Counted from the stretch's first letter, positions 35,009 through 44,384 are shown. The stretch: 64,000 bases of DNA from Streptomyces neyagawaensis (GCF_023516595.1 NZ_JAMGBG010000011.1:124001-188000); one strand, 5' to 3'. Numbers and translations are program-made. Notes: generated by a model from the letters alone, not told the origin.

Positions 35009-35803
35009 ATGGATCACGCTGCTGTGCTGGCACTGTTCGACCGGGACATGCGCGAGGGCGCCCGCCCCGACAGTCCCGGAGCCCGGATCGAGCGCGCGGG
35101 CGGGGTGGTGCGTCAGGTCGGCTCCGAGAACGGCTGGAGCGGAGTCGTCTGGTCCGATCTGGACGAGGCGGGCGCCGACGCGGCCATCGCCGAGCAGATC
35201 CGCTACTTCTCCGGGCTCGGCCGTGACTTCGAGTGGAAGCTGTACGGACACGACCTGCCCGTGGACCTGGGGAGAAGACTCCGCGCGGCCGGATTCACCG
35301 CCGCCCCGGAAGAGACGCTGATGGTCGCCGAGGTCGCCGACCTCACCCTCGACGTCGACCCGCCCGAGGGCGTCCGCATCCTGCCCGTCACCGACGCGGA
35401 GGGCGTGGCGATGGTGGCCGACGTCCATGAGAAGGCGTTCGGCACGGACAGCTCCCGGATGCGGAACCAGCTTCTCGCCCAGCTCGGCGGGGACACCGAC
35501 ACGGTCGTGGCGGTCGTGGCCCTCGCCGGTGACGAACCGGTGAGCGCCGCCCGCATGGAGCTCCTCCCGGGCACCCGTTTCGCCGGCCTGTGGGGCGGCG
35601 GCACCGTGGAGAACTGGCGTGGCCGGGGCGTCTACCGGGCCCTCGTCGCCCATCGCGCCCGGGTCGCCGCCGACCGCGGCTACCGCTACGTCCAGGTCGA
35701 CGCCCTCGCCCGCAGCCGCCCGATCCTGGCCCGCCTCGGCTTCGAGCCGCTCACGACGACGACACCGTACGAGTACGCCGTGGGCGGGGCCGGGGCGGTG
35801 TGA
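35009..35803 (+). CDS. GNAT family N-acetyltransferase
   Basis: The 264-residue protein has an unassigned N-terminal half (about 1-120) and a C-terminal GNAT domain: VAVVALAGDEPVSAARMEL, then the acetyl-CoA loop ENWRGRGVYRALVAHRARVA and LARLGFEPLTTTTPYEY. ATG 35009 follows TGGAGTGACCGT. Acceptor unknown. The gene is convergent with another GNAT gene, 16 bases away. Confidence 0.83.
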   Translation: MDHAAVLALFDRDMREGARPDSPGARIERAGGVVRQVGSENGWSGVVWSDLDEAGADAAIAEQIRYFSGLGRDFEWKLYGHDLPVDLGRRLRAAGFTAAPEETLMVAEVADLTLDVDPPEGVRILPVTDAEGVAMVADVHEKAFGTDSSRMRNQLLAQLGGDTDTVVAVVALAGDEPVSAARMELLPGTRFAGLWGGGTVENWRGRGVYRALVAHRARVAADRGYRYVQVDALARSRPILARLGFEPLTTTTPYEYAVGGAGAV

Positions 35804-35819
35804 CGCCGCCTGGCGTCCG

Positions 35820-36698
35820 TCACAGGCCGAGCTGGTACTCCACCGCCCGGTGCGTGGGCCGGTAACCGAGCCGGTCGTTGACGCGGCGCATCGGCGCGTT
35901 GTCCTCCGCCGTGTCGGTGAGCAGGGCGATGCCCGGGTACAGGCTGTGGGCGTGGAGGACGGCCTTTGCCTTCATCTTCAACGCCAGCCCGTGGCCCCGG
36001 TGCTCGGGCAGGACCGCCGTGCCGTAGTGCTGCCCGTCGCCCTCGCCGCCGGCGGGCAGCACGAGCTCCGAGAAACCGACGATCGTGCCGTCCGACGAGT
36101 CCACCGCCGCGACCGTGTGGAGCGAGTCGCCGCGCTTCTCGATCGTCTCGGCGGCCGCCACGAGCCGCTCGACGTCCCAGACCACCGTCCCGTAGTCGGT
36201 GTCGCCCATCGGCATGTCGTCCATCGCGCGGCGGGAGGCCGCGTAGGTTTCGGCCAGATCGGTGGGCACGACACCGGCCCAGGCGGTCAGGTGGTAGCCG
36301 GGGCGGGGCTGCTCCGCGACGCGGCGGACGTGGTCGAGGTCCAGGTCCGCGAGGTCCAGGCGGGCGTACGTCAGCGTCAGTACGTCGCGGAAGCCGCGCG
36401 CCGCGAGGAACGCGTCACCGGGGGAGCCCTGCCGGGCCTGTGCGACGACGGTCCGGCGGCTTTCGCTCCTGGCCGCGCCGACCGCCGCGTCGAGCAGAGC
36501 CGTGCCCACACCGCGCCGCCGCTCGGCCGGGTGCACGGTGAGTTCGAGTTCGGCCAGATGTGTCTGGCCCTCTTTGGTGAACAGTCGCAGGAAGGCCGAG
36601 CCGAGGGGCTCACCGTCGCCCCCGGAGGCCAGCCAGGCCAACCGGCGGCTGGACAGGGCGGGGGAGGGGTCGGCGAGCGGGGTGATACGCGGGGGCAA
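35820..36698 (-). CDS. Tandem GNAT N-acetyltransferase (two domains)
   Basis: The 292-residue protein has two GNAT modules. The first carries ELTVHPAERRRGVGTALLDA (about 51-70), the second YGTAVLPEHRGHGLALKMKA (about 226-245). Tandem GNATs of this length include mycothiol synthase (MshD), but key MshD context is missing, so only the family is claimed. The TTG start at 36698 has GGAG six bases upstream; no better start lies nearby. Confidence 0.8.
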   Translation of the reverse strand: MPPRITPLADPSPALSSRRLAWLASGGDGEPLGSAFLRLFTKEGQTHLAELELTVHPAERRRGVGTALLDAAVGAARSESRRTVVAQARQGSPGDAFLAARGFRDVLTLTYARLDLADLDLDHVRRVAEQPRPGYHLTAWAGVVPTDLAETYAASRRAMDDMPMGDTDYGTVVWDVERLVAAAETIEKRGDSLHTVAAVDSSDGTIVGFSELVLPAGGEGDGQHYGTAVLPEHRGHGLALKMKAKAVLHAHSLYPGIALLTDTAEDNAPMRRVNDRLGYRPTHRAVEYQLGL

Positions 36699-36951
36699 GA
36701 GGGCTCCGAGGCTGGTCGGCGAGGCGGGCGGCGAACCGGGTAACCCCGGCTGCCGAGTCGGGGCACGCTAGCCGGGGCAACGGCTGTCCCACAACGGAAT
36801 TACGGCCGCACCCGGCACCTATCGCTGCGGCGCCTGGCATCACCGGCGGCTGTGACCGCGCGGCAGCGCCGGGGCGGCGTTCGTAGCGGGTGCCGCCCCG
36901 GTTACGTCCGCGTCGTCGCGCCGGGTTCCGTTGCCCTAGCCCGACGTCACC

Positions 36952-37215
36952 TCAGTGTCGGGCCTTGGCGCGGTCCAGCGCCATGACGCCCAGTGCCGCG
37001 AGTGCGATCTGGATGAGCCACTCGACCCAGTCGACGCCGTTGGTGTCGGCCACGCCGATCCCCGCGGCGATCGCGGATCCGATGAGCGCGGCGACGATGC
37101 CGACGAGAATCGTCAGCAGGATGCCGATGCGCTGCCGACCCGGGACGACCAGCCGTCCCAGGACACCGATCACAATGCCGATGATGATGGCACTGATGAT
37201 GCCGTCGATCTCCAT
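36952..37215 (-). CDS. GlsB/YeaQ/YmgE (transglycosylase-associated) stress membrane protein
   Basis: The 87-residue protein has three short hydrophobic helices with the family pattern ISAIIIGIVIGVLGRLVVPG and LIGSAIAAGIGV. Members are induced by general stress in many bacteria; the molecular role is unknown. ATG 37215 with GGAG nine bases upstream. Confidence 0.88.
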   Translation of the reverse strand: MEIDGIISAIIIGIVIGVLGRLVVPGRQRIGILLTILVGIVAALIGSAIAAGIGVADTNGVDWVEWLIQIALAALGVMALDRAKARH

Positions 37216-37303
37216 CTGTTTGTTCTCCGCCCCTTCGTCGTGACCCCCGCGGCATGCGAGTGCCCTTCGAACGCGAGCGCAGTCCGTTTCGGTTTCAGGT
37301 TCT

Positions 37304-38506
37304 TCACGAACCGCCCGGACGCGCGGCACATCGCACCGCCCTCCGGATCACCGTGGACGGGTCGGCCTCGTGGTACGGCCGCTCCGAGGGCTCGATGCCG
37401 TCCAGGAACTCCTGGTAGCGCACGGCGTACGTCAGATGCGCCAGGGGTTCGGCGAGCGCGAGCGCACGCGCGGGATCGCTCCCGGGGACGTGGGACCGCC
37501 AGGCGTCCACCCAGGTGCGGACGGCCGTCGCCCGCACCGCCTCGGGCAGATGGTCCTGCAGGCGCAGACAGTCCAGGACCGGATTGCCCCAGTGGGCGTC
37601 GGCGAAGTCCATGACGACGGGCGGGCCGCCGTCGCCGCGCCAGTTGCCGGGATGGAAGTCGGCGTGTACCAGCGTGTCGGGCAGTCCGCACGCGGCGAGC
37701 AGTTCCCAGCGGTCCGTCAACTCCCGTGCCGTGTCCCGTTCCCGCGCGCTGATCTCCAGCGGGACGGCGCCGTCCAGGAGGCGGCGCACGAGACCGGCGA
37801 GCGTCGTGTCGCGCCGGTCCCGCAGTCCCGGTGGCCGTCGGCCGGCCAGTGCGGCCTGGGCGGCGACGAAGCGACGTATCCCGGCCTCGACGGTGCGGGC
37901 ATCAGCGTTCCAGCAGTCCTCGCCGGGGATGTGCTCCAGCAGGACGCGCCCTTCGGCGGCGCCGAGCACGGTGGGGACGAGCCCCGGGGCGACCTCGGCG
38001 AACGCGGCGATGACGGTCGCCTCGTCGGAGGCGAAACGAGGGGTGGCCTTGAGCCAGACCGGGCCGCGTCCGGTGGGCAGCCGGAACAGCCCCGCCAGGT
38101 TCCAGGTCCGCCGCTGCTCGACCGGCCCCGTCACCGGTCGCCCCTGGTCCGACAGTGTCCGCCGGGCCCAGTCGAGCAACTCCCGCAGCCCGTCGGCCCG
38201 TGCCCACGGCGACCGGAGGGGCTCGTCGCCGCTCCACAGCGCCCGGTCCACCTGCCGCTGCTCCAGCGCGCCGGGCCTCGGCGGCTCGAACGCCTCGACG
38301 TGGTAGGTCACATGGCCGTCCCGACCGCCCTCACCCCCGTCGACGGAGAGGAGACGCAGGACCAGGACGGGCACGTGGAGGATCTGCTCCAGGTGCCGCA
38401 CGACCTGCTCGACCTCGGCCCACCAGGGGACATCGACGGGGAACGGGCCGGTGACCCCGACGAAGTCGCCACCCGAGGTCACCCATGCGCTGACGGTTCG
38501 ACTCAC
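37304..38506 (-). CDS. APH-type phosphotransferase with an N-terminal extension
   Basis: The 400-residue protein has the APH kinase core in its second half: GAAEGRVLLEHIPGEDCW, catalytic LVHADFHPGNWRGD and metal-binding VVMDFADAHWGNP. The first 140 residues (with WAEVEQVVRHLEQILHVPVL) form a separate mixed alpha/beta region I do not recognise. The GTG at 38506 is chosen because the open frame upstream has no typical protein character. Substrate unknown; no antibiotic cluster is adjacent. Confidence 0.75.
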   Translation of the reverse strand: MSRTVSAWVTSGGDFVGVTGPFPVDVPWWAEVEQVVRHLEQILHVPVLVLRLLSVDGGEGGRDGHVTYHVEAFEPPRPGALEQRQVDRALWSGDEPLRSPWARADGLRELLDWARRTLSDQGRPVTGPVEQRRTWNLAGLFRLPTGRGPVWLKATPRFASDEATVIAAFAEVAPGLVPTVLGAAEGRVLLEHIPGEDCWNADARTVEAGIRRFVAAQAALAGRRPPGLRDRRDTTLAGLVRRLLDGAVPLEISARERDTARELTDRWELLAACGLPDTLVHADFHPGNWRGDGGPPVVMDFADAHWGNPVLDCLRLQDHLPEAVRATAVRTWVDAWRSHVPGSDPARALALAEPLAHLTYAVRYQEFLDGIEPSERPYHEADPSTVIRRAVRCAARPGGS

Positions 38507-38706
38507 GGCCGCCAGTGTGCGGGCGAGGGCGGCCCCCTGGCGAACGAATATCGGCCGGGGAACAGCAGCGCGTTCCCAGCCCCCGCCCGCCCCCCCATGC
38601 GGCCCCCGCCCAGCCTCCACGCGGCCCTCCCGCGCGGCTCCCCGTACGGCGACGGCCGACCCGCCGGGGCGGATCGGCCGTCAGTACCCCTCGCGGGTCT
38701 TCTGTT

Positions 38707-39165
38707 CTACATCGGCGGAGTACGGGAGGCCCGGGAGCCGCCCTTCGCCACCGATGCGCCGGCGCACAGCAGTCCGAGGACCAGAGCGAGGGCGCCGATG
38801 ATGATGTTGTTGACCACGACACCGGCGTCGGGGCTGTCGCCCACGATCCACGGCGCGATGATCATCCAGACTCCGAGGGCGCACATGGCCCAGCTCAGGC
38901 CGTACATCCTCTCCGGTGCTGCGGTGAAGCCGAGGGCCAGCAGGCCGATCGCTATGCCCACGATCAGGTTGTGGGGCACCAGCGAGGGCTGGCTCGTGGT
39001 GTAGTGGAGTATCCATGGGGAAACGGCGCAGTACAGACCGAGCAGGAACACCGGTCCGTCGACGAGCGCCACATCGCGACCACCGAGCATGCGGTCGTAC
39101 CGGGCCCGCATTTCGGTTACATCAGGGTGGCTGGTGATGTCACTCCTGTGTGAGAGGTTGGCCAT
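38707..39165 (-). CDS. SPW-repeat membrane protein
   Basis: The 152-residue protein has four membrane helices and two SPW-type repeats, AVSPWILHY and IIAPWIVGD, each opening a helix pair with an N-rich HNLIVG / NNIIIG motif. SPW proteins are small membrane proteins of unknown function, often in stress neighbourhoods. ATG 39165 is fixed by a strong AAAGGAG seven bases upstream; an in-frame ATG at 39237 is less likely. Confidence 0.85.
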   Translation of the reverse strand: MANLSHRSDITSHPDVTEMRARYDRMLGGRDVALVDGPVFLLGLYCAVSPWILHYTTSQPSLVPHNLIVGIAIGLLALGFTAAPERMYGLSWAMCALGVWMIIAPWIVGDSPDAGVVVNNIIIGALALVLGLLCAGASVAKGGSRASRTPPM

Positions 39166-39477
39166 GACTCGACTCCTTTGAACTCGGCAGCCTGACCGCG
39201 TCCGAGGGGGTGTGCGGAAAGGGCCGCGTACGCTCATTCTGCTCTTATTTCTCCTTTATGTGTAGATATCGTCGAGCAGCTGAAACCGTCCCCGGGGATC
39301 GCCGACCGTTCCCCGGGGACGGATCCGGCCGGGAGCGCCGACCGGGGGCGGCGGTGCGGCCGTTCGGCCCCGCCGCATCCACTTCCGGTGCGGGGAGCGG
39401 TTCGGATGCAGGAATGCGCGGGCAGGCCGGATCGGTCTGCATCGTTCATGTAGCGAATGAGGATGTTCGTGTGAAGG
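39166..39477. other. Intergenic region between SPW and sigma-factor genes
   Basis: It contains the hairpin at 39286-39322 and an AT-rich patch (39236-39275) that probably holds the SPW promoter. No gene seen. Confidence 0.5.
39286..39322 (-). terminator. Strong hairpin, probable terminator of the sigma-factor gene
   Basis: Perfect 13-bp arms CCGTCCCCGGGGA and TCCCCGGGGACGG enclose 11 bases; on the minus strand TTTC follows. It lies 155 bases after the sigma-factor stop codon. Confidence 0.55.
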
Positions 39478-40056
39478 TCACATGCGGTCGTTCTCGGTCA
39501 GGCGTCCCTGCAGGCGTCGCAGCCCGCGTCGGGTGTGGCTCTTGACCGTGCCCAGGGGCAGGCCCGTGCGTTCCGCGATCTGCGTCTGGGTGAGGTCCTC
39601 GAAGAAGGCCAGGTGGAGGACCCGTCGCTGCGGTGCGGGCAGTCGGGCCAGCTCCGAGCGGATCAGTACGCGGTCGAGCACGGCCTCGGGATCCTTGCCG
39701 CGGCCCGGACGCCCGGCGAGTGCCAGCGCGGTGCCCGCGGAGGCGGCCAGGTCCGCCCGACGGGTCCGTGCGGACAGGGCGTCGGCGATCCTGCGTCGGG
39801 TGATGCCCACGATCCAGGCGCCGACCGCGCCCCGCTCGGCCCGGTACCCGTGGCGCCCGCGCCACACCCCGAGGAACACCTGCTGGGTGACGTCCTCCGC
39901 CTCCGCCGTGTCGCCGAGGCTCCGCCGGGCGAGGGCGTGCACCAGCGCCGACCAGCGTTCGTACGCGACCGCCAGGCATGTCTCGTCGCCCGCCGCCAGG
40001 CCCCGCGCCAGTTCGTCATCGGCGGCGGGCGGCGCGCCCGTGCGGACAGGGCTCAT
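39478..40056 (-). CDS. ECF-family RNA polymerase sigma factor (LitS-like by context)
   Basis: The 192-residue protein has sigma region 2 (LVHALARRSLGDTAEAEDVTQQVFLGVWR) and region 4 (LARLPAPQRRVLHLAFFEDL, QIAERTGLPLGTVKSHTRRG). ATG 40056 has GAGGAG eight bases upstream. No anti-sigma gene is adjacent; instead the gene is divergent from a MerR protein with a cobalamin-binding-type domain. In Streptomyces the light-induced ECF factor LitS is encoded next to LitR and drives light-dependent genes, so a similar role is inferred. The 99-bp gap must hold both promoters. Confidence 0.85.
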   Translation of the reverse strand: MSPVRTGAPPAADDELARGLAAGDETCLAVAYERWSALVHALARRSLGDTAEAEDVTQQVFLGVWRGRHGYRAERGAVGAWIVGITRRRIADALSARTRRADLAASAGTALALAGRPGRGKDPEAVLDRVLIRSELARLPAPQRRVLHLAFFEDLTQTQIAERTGLPLGTVKSHTRRGLRRLQGRLTENDRM

Positions 40057-40143
40057 GAGGACGGCTCCTCGCGTAGGCGGTGGGAATGCCGTCATCGTGC
40101 GAGGCGGGACAAGACGTCCTCAACTCGCATCGGTTCTGCATCG

Positions 40144-40149
40144 TATAGT
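40144..40149 (+). promoter_or_regulatory. -10 box of a leaderless promoter (MerR/LitR-like gene)
   Basis: TATAGT is six bases before the ATG at 40156 and no ribosome site is present. The box is the closest match to the -10 consensus in the window. Confidence 0.5.
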
Positions 40150-40155
40150 CGTCGT

Positions 40156-41199
40156 ATGGGTCTGTTCAGGGACGAAACCCCCGTCGACGCGGGGCTCACC
40201 ACCGGGGCCGTGGCGCGGAGACTGGGCGTGTCGCCCACGACCCTGCGCTCCTGGGACCGGCGATACGGCATCGGGCCCGCCGTCCGCCCCGACGGGCGGC
40301 ACCGGCGCTGGACCCCGCAGGACGTCGCGATGGTCGAGACGATGTGCCGCCTGACCTCCGCCGGGGTGCCGACGGCGGAGGCGGCGCGCGCGGCGAAGAA
40401 GGGCGCGGGCGAAGGAGGCCCCGACGACTGGGAGGAGGACGGAGACCTCCTGGGTGAGGCCGTGGGCGGTGGGCGAGCGCCCGCCCCCGCCCGGCCGCAG
40501 ACCCCGGCCCCCGCTGCCTCAGCCGCCGGGGCCGCCGCTCCCACCGTCGCCGATGTGCGCCAGGAGCGCAGAGGGCTCGCCCGGGCCGCCGTACGGCTCG
40601 ACGCGCCGGCGGTCGAGGAGCGGCTCGCGGGGGTCGTCGAGCGGTACGGCGTCACCGTCGCCTGGCAGGAGGTGATGGTGCCGACGCTGCACGCGGTGGG
40701 CCGCAAGTGGGAGTCGTCCGGGGACCGCTACGTCGAGGTCGAGCACCTGCTGTCGTGGCACGTCTCCACGGTCCTGCGCCGCTGCGCCGCACCCGCCGGA
40801 TCACGGCACGAGACCGCGGCCCCCGGCCCGGTGGTCCTCGCCTGTGTCCCCGGCGAACAGCACACCCTTCCGTTGGAGGCCCTCAACGCCGTCCTGAGCC
40901 AACTCGGTCTGCCCAGCCGGATGTTCGGCGCCGCCGTCCCCGCCGAGGCCCTGGCAGCGGCGGTCGACCGACTGGGGCCGACCGCCGTCGTCCTCTGGGC
41001 GCAGGCACGCTCCACGGCGAGCGTCCCCCTGGCCCGCCATGTCGCCGCCGCGCGCTGGGGCGTGAAGGGAGCGCGCCGCCAACCCGTCGTCGTGCTCGGC
41101 GGCCCCGGCTGGTACGGGCGCCCCGCGGAGGGCATGGTCCGCCCGTCGGCGCTCGGCGAGGCGGTGGACGTGCTCGCCGACCTGTACGGTCGGGCCTGA
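40156..41199 (+). CDS. MerR-family regulator with cobalamin-binding-type C-terminal domain (LitR/CarH-like)
   Basis: The 347-residue protein has a MerR helix-turn-helix (GLTTGAVARRLGVSPTTLRSWDRRYGIG, residues 13-40), an Ala/Pro linker (about 85-130) and a C-terminal region like the B12-binding domains of LitR/CarH. Trp185 and Glu196-His197 correspond to the CarH W-x9-EH motif, but with ten rather than nine intervening residues. CVPGEQHTLPLEAL contains Glu234-x-His236, the position of the lower axial histidine, with Pro where Gly is usual. CarH/LitR proteins repress in the dark and release DNA when light breaks the adenosylcobalamin bond. The divergent sigma gene and nearby photolyase support that reading. 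Confidence 0.8.
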   Translation: MGLFRDETPVDAGLTTGAVARRLGVSPTTLRSWDRRYGIGPAVRPDGRHRRWTPQDVAMVETMCRLTSAGVPTAEAARAAKKGAGEGGPDDWEEDGDLLGEAVGGGRAPAPARPQTPAPAASAAGAAAPTVADVRQERRGLARAAVRLDAPAVEERLAGVVERYGVTVAWQEVMVPTLHAVGRKWESSGDRYVEVEHLLSWHVSTVLRRCAAPAGSRHETAAPGPVVLACVPGEQHTLPLEALNAVLSQLGLPSRMFGAAVPAEALAAAVDRLGPTAVVLWAQARSTASVPLARHVAAARWGVKGARRQPVVVLGGPGWYGRPAEGMVRPSALGEAVDVLADLYGRA

Positions 41200-41245
41200 G
41201 CCGCCGGGCGCCGCGCGCCCCTGTGTCCTGCGCGCCGTCCGGGAG

Positions 41246-42613
41246 TTACGGCGTTCCCGTGCGCCCGCGCAGGAAGCGCTCCCGGCCCTCGGCGAGGTCG
41301 ACGATCGGGTCCGGGTAGTCCAGCGCGGCGCGGTCCAGGCCCCGGAGCTTCCACGGCTCGTGCACGGCCGGTCCTGCCACGTCCGCCAACTCCGGTACCC
41401 AGCGCCGTACGTACGCCCCGTCCGGGTCGTACCGCTTGGCCTGGGTGACCGGGTTGAGGATCCGGTTGGGGCGGGTGTCGGTGCCGGTCCCGGCCATCCA
41501 CTGCCAGTTGAGCTGGTTGTTGGCCATGTCACCGTCGACCAGCAGGTCCAGGAAGTGCCGGGCGCCGACCCGCCAGTCGACGTACAGCGTCTTGGTGAGG
41601 AAGCTCGCGACGAGGAGGCGGCCCCGGTTGTGCATCCAGCCCTCGTGGAGGAGCTGGCGCATGGCCGCGTCCACCACGGGATAGCCGGTGCGGCCCTCCC
41701 GCCAGGCCCGGACCTCCTCCGGCGCGGACCGCCAGTTGTCGCGCTTGGCGCGGTAGTCCGCGGCGGCCGCCGCGGGCCGGGCGGCCAGCACCTGGCGATG
41801 GAAGTCCCGCCACGCCAGCTGCCGTACGAACGCCTCCGCGCCCGGACCGCCCACGCGGCGGGCCCGGTGGACCAGTTCGACGGGGGAGAGGGTGCCGAAG
41901 TGCAGATGGGGCGAGAGCCGCGAGGTCGCGTCGCCCGCCAGGTCGTCGTGGCGGTCCTCGTACGCGGCGATGCCCGACCGCAGCCAGTCCGCGAACCGCG
42001 CGCGGCCCTCCCTCTCGCCGCCCGCGGCCAGCCCCGGTGACAGCCCCGACAGCCCCTCGCGCGCCGGGAGTTCCTCCGAGCCGACCCCGTCCGGCACCCG
42101 CACGGTCCGCGGCGCGGCCAGCGGGTCGCGCAGCCGCTGCCGCGACCAGTGGCCGAAGTACGGGGTGAAGACCGCGAAGTGGTCCGAGGAGGCGGGCGAC
42201 ACCGCGCCGGGGTCCACCGCGCCCACCACCGTGTCGTGCACGTGCAGGCGTACGCCCTCCGCCTCCAGGGCGTGCCGCAGTCGCTCCTCGCGCCGCCGCG
42301 CGTACCCGCTGACGTCGGCCGCCACATGCACCTCGTCGGCCTCCGCCTCGGCGGCCACCTTGCACACCTCCCGCACCACGTCCCCGGAGCGCACCACGAG
42401 CCGGCCGCCCCGCTCCCGCAGCCCCGAGTCGAGATCGCGGAGGCAGTCGGCGAGGAACGCCAGCCGGTTGGGCACCGCGAACCCGGCATCCGCCACGGCC
42501 CGGTCCCGTACGAACAGCGGGACCACCTCGCGCGCCCCGTCGAGGGCGGCGCGCAGCGGCGGATGGTCGTGCAACCGCAGGTCGGAGGTGAACAGGACGA
42601 CCGAGACGTTCAT
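41246..42613 (-). CDS. phr: Deoxyribodipyrimidine photolyase
   Basis: The 455-residue enzyme repairs UV pyrimidine dimers using FAD and light. The N-terminal antenna domain starts VSVVLFTSDLRLHDHPPLRAA; the FAD domain has RLSPHLHFGTLSP, WRDFHRQVL, GWMHNRGRLLVASFLTK and DMANNQLNWQWMAGTGTD. All hallmark segments are present and the length is typical of class I photolyases. ATG 42613 is preceded by GGAG. The next gene upstream on the same strand (SDR-DUF2867) ends 126 bases away, so co-transcription is likely. Confidence 0.92.
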   Translation of the reverse strand: MNVSVVLFTSDLRLHDHPPLRAALDGAREVVPLFVRDRAVADAGFAVPNRLAFLADCLRDLDSGLRERGGRLVVRSGDVVREVCKVAAEAEADEVHVAADVSGYARRREERLRHALEAEGVRLHVHDTVVGAVDPGAVSPASSDHFAVFTPYFGHWSRQRLRDPLAAPRTVRVPDGVGSEELPAREGLSGLSPGLAAGGEREGRARFADWLRSGIAAYEDRHDDLAGDATSRLSPHLHFGTLSPVELVHRARRVGGPGAEAFVRQLAWRDFHRQVLAARPAAAAADYRAKRDNWRSAPEEVRAWREGRTGYPVVDAAMRQLLHEGWMHNRGRLLVASFLTKTLYVDWRVGARHFLDLLVDGDMANNQLNWQWMAGTGTDTRPNRILNPVTQAKRYDPDGAYVRRWVPELADVAGPAVHEPWKLRGLDRAALDYPDPIVDLAEGRERFLRGRTGTP

Positions 42614-42739
42614 GGGGGGCTCCGGTGGCTCCGGGGGGCGAGAAGACGGATCACCTGTTGCTTCCTGGCAGCGGCCTCCGACGGATGCGCCGGGCGTGTG
42701 CCGTGACCGGTGGTCTTGCGACACACGTCACGGCGCGCG

Positions 42740-44272
42740 TCACCGTGTGGGGGCTCGCTCCCGCGCGCGGGCGGCGGCGTCCGACACGGCGGCCCGCGCG
42801 ATGTTGCGGGCCATGCCGCCGAACACGACGGAGTGGAAGGGCGCCACGCTCCACCAGTAGGCGTGACCGAGCAGCCCGTGCGGATGGAACAGGGCGCGCT
42901 GACGGAAGACCGTGCGGCCGGCGTCGTCCGTGTCGGCGTGCATCTCCAGCCACGCCAGACCCGGCAGCCGCATCTCGGCCCGCAGCCGCAGCAGTCGGCC
43001 CCGTTCGATCTCCTCCACCCGCCAGAAGTCCAGCGAGTCGCCCACCCGCAGCCGGGTGGCGTCCCGGCGCCCCCGGCGCAGGCCCACCCCGCCCGCCAGC
43101 CGGTCCAGCCAGCCCCGTACGGCCCAGGCGAGCGGGAAGGAGTACCAGCCGTTGTCGCCGCCGATGCCCTCGATGACCCGCCACAGGGACGCGCACGGGG
43201 CGTCCACGCACAGCTCGCGCCGGTCCGTGTAGAGGCTGCCGCCCGCCCAGTCGGGGTCGGTGGGCAGCGGGTCGCTGGGCGCGCCGGGCAGGGAGGCGGA
43301 CGACCAGCGGGTGGTCACCCGGGCCTCGCGCACCCGCCGCAGGGCGAGCCGCACCGCCTCGTCGAAGCCGACCGGATGGCCGGGCGGGTCCGGCACGTAC
43401 CGCGCGATGTCGTGTTCGTGGCACACCACCTCGTGCCGCAGCGACTCGGTGAGCGGCCGGGCGATGGAGGCCGGCACGGGCGTCACCAGCCCGACCCAGT
43501 GGCTCGACAGACCGGGGGTGAGCATCGGCACGGACAGGATGAGCCGGGGCGGCAGGCCGGCCACGGCCGCGTACCGGATCATCATCTCGCGGTACGTCAG
43601 GACGTCCGGGCCGCCGATGTCGAAGGCCCGGCTGACGTCGTCCGGCAACCGGGCGCAGCCCACGAGGGCGCGCAGCACGTCCCGGACGGCGACGGGCTGG
43701 ATCCGGGTGTGCACCCAGCTCGGCGTCACCATCACCGGGAGACGCTCGGTGAGGTAGCGCAGCATCTCGAAGGAGGCCGACCCCGAGCCGATGACGACCG
43801 CCGCCCGCAGCACGGCCGTGGGCACCCCGCAGTCCAGCAGGATCCGCCCGACCTCGGCGCGGGAGCGCAGGTGCGGCGACAGCTTCTCCTCGGGCACGCC
43901 GTGCGGGGTGAGACCGCCCAGGTACACGAGCCGGCCCACGCCCGCGGCGCGCGCCTGCTCCCCGAAGATCCTCGCGGCCCGCCGGTCCGTCTCCTCGAAG
44001 TCGTCGCCCGTGCCCAGCGCGTGCACCAGGTAGTAGCCGACGTCGACCCCGCGCATCGCCCGGGCCACGGACTCCGCGTCGGTCACGTCCCCGCGGACCA
44101 CCTCGACCGCCTCTGCCCACGGATGGTCGCGCAGCCGCTCCGGGGAGCGGGCCAGACAGCGCACCCGCAGACCCGCCGCCAGCAGTTCCGGTACGAGCCG
44201 GCCGCCGATGTATCCCGTCGCACCGGTCACCAGGCACAGCGGCCCGGCACCGCGCTCAGCTTCTCCCGTCAT
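42740..44272 (-). CDS. SDR/NAD(P)-binding protein fused to DUF2867
   Basis: Residues 12-300 form an atypical SDR/NmrA-like domain with GATGYIGGRLVPELL and VYLGGLTPHG. Residues 340-500 are a DUF2867 domain (GGDNGWYSFPLAWAVRGWLD, LRLRAEMRLPGLAWLEMH). The 510-residue fusion is widespread and, from memory, often lies beside photolyase and LitR-type genes. Function unknown; redox or lipid-binding roles have been suggested. ATG 44272 follows GAGGGACCG. It is divergent from a MarR gene. Confidence 0.83.
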   Translation of the reverse strand: MTGEAERGAGPLCLVTGATGYIGGRLVPELLAAGLRVRCLARSPERLRDHPWAEAVEVVRGDVTDAESVARAMRGVDVGYYLVHALGTGDDFEETDRRAARIFGEQARAAGVGRLVYLGGLTPHGVPEEKLSPHLRSRAEVGRILLDCGVPTAVLRAAVVIGSGSASFEMLRYLTERLPVMVTPSWVHTRIQPVAVRDVLRALVGCARLPDDVSRAFDIGGPDVLTYREMMIRYAAVAGLPPRLILSVPMLTPGLSSHWVGLVTPVPASIARPLTESLRHEVVCHEHDIARYVPDPPGHPVGFDEAVRLALRRVREARVTTRWSSASLPGAPSDPLPTDPDWAGGSLYTDRRELCVDAPCASLWRVIEGIGGDNGWYSFPLAWAVRGWLDRLAGGVGLRRGRRDATRLRVGDSLDFWRVEEIERGRLLRLRAEMRLPGLAWLEMHADTDDAGRTVFRQRALFHPHGLLGHAYWWSVAPFHSVVFGGMARNIARAAVSDAAARARERAPTR

Positions 44273-44384
44273 CGGTCCCTCGGTCCTCCGCGTCGGCGTC
44301 CCCCGGTCATCACTTCCCCCTCGGGGCCGGTCCCGGATGCACCGGCGGCCCGGCGCCGCGCGATCGAGTGATCGGTACGGCGAC

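Noticed and set aside
42651..44237. Alternative minus-strand frame across the SDR-DUF2867 gene
   Set aside because: Translation is Arg/Gly-rich noise, while the chosen frame has Rossmann and DUF2867 motifs.
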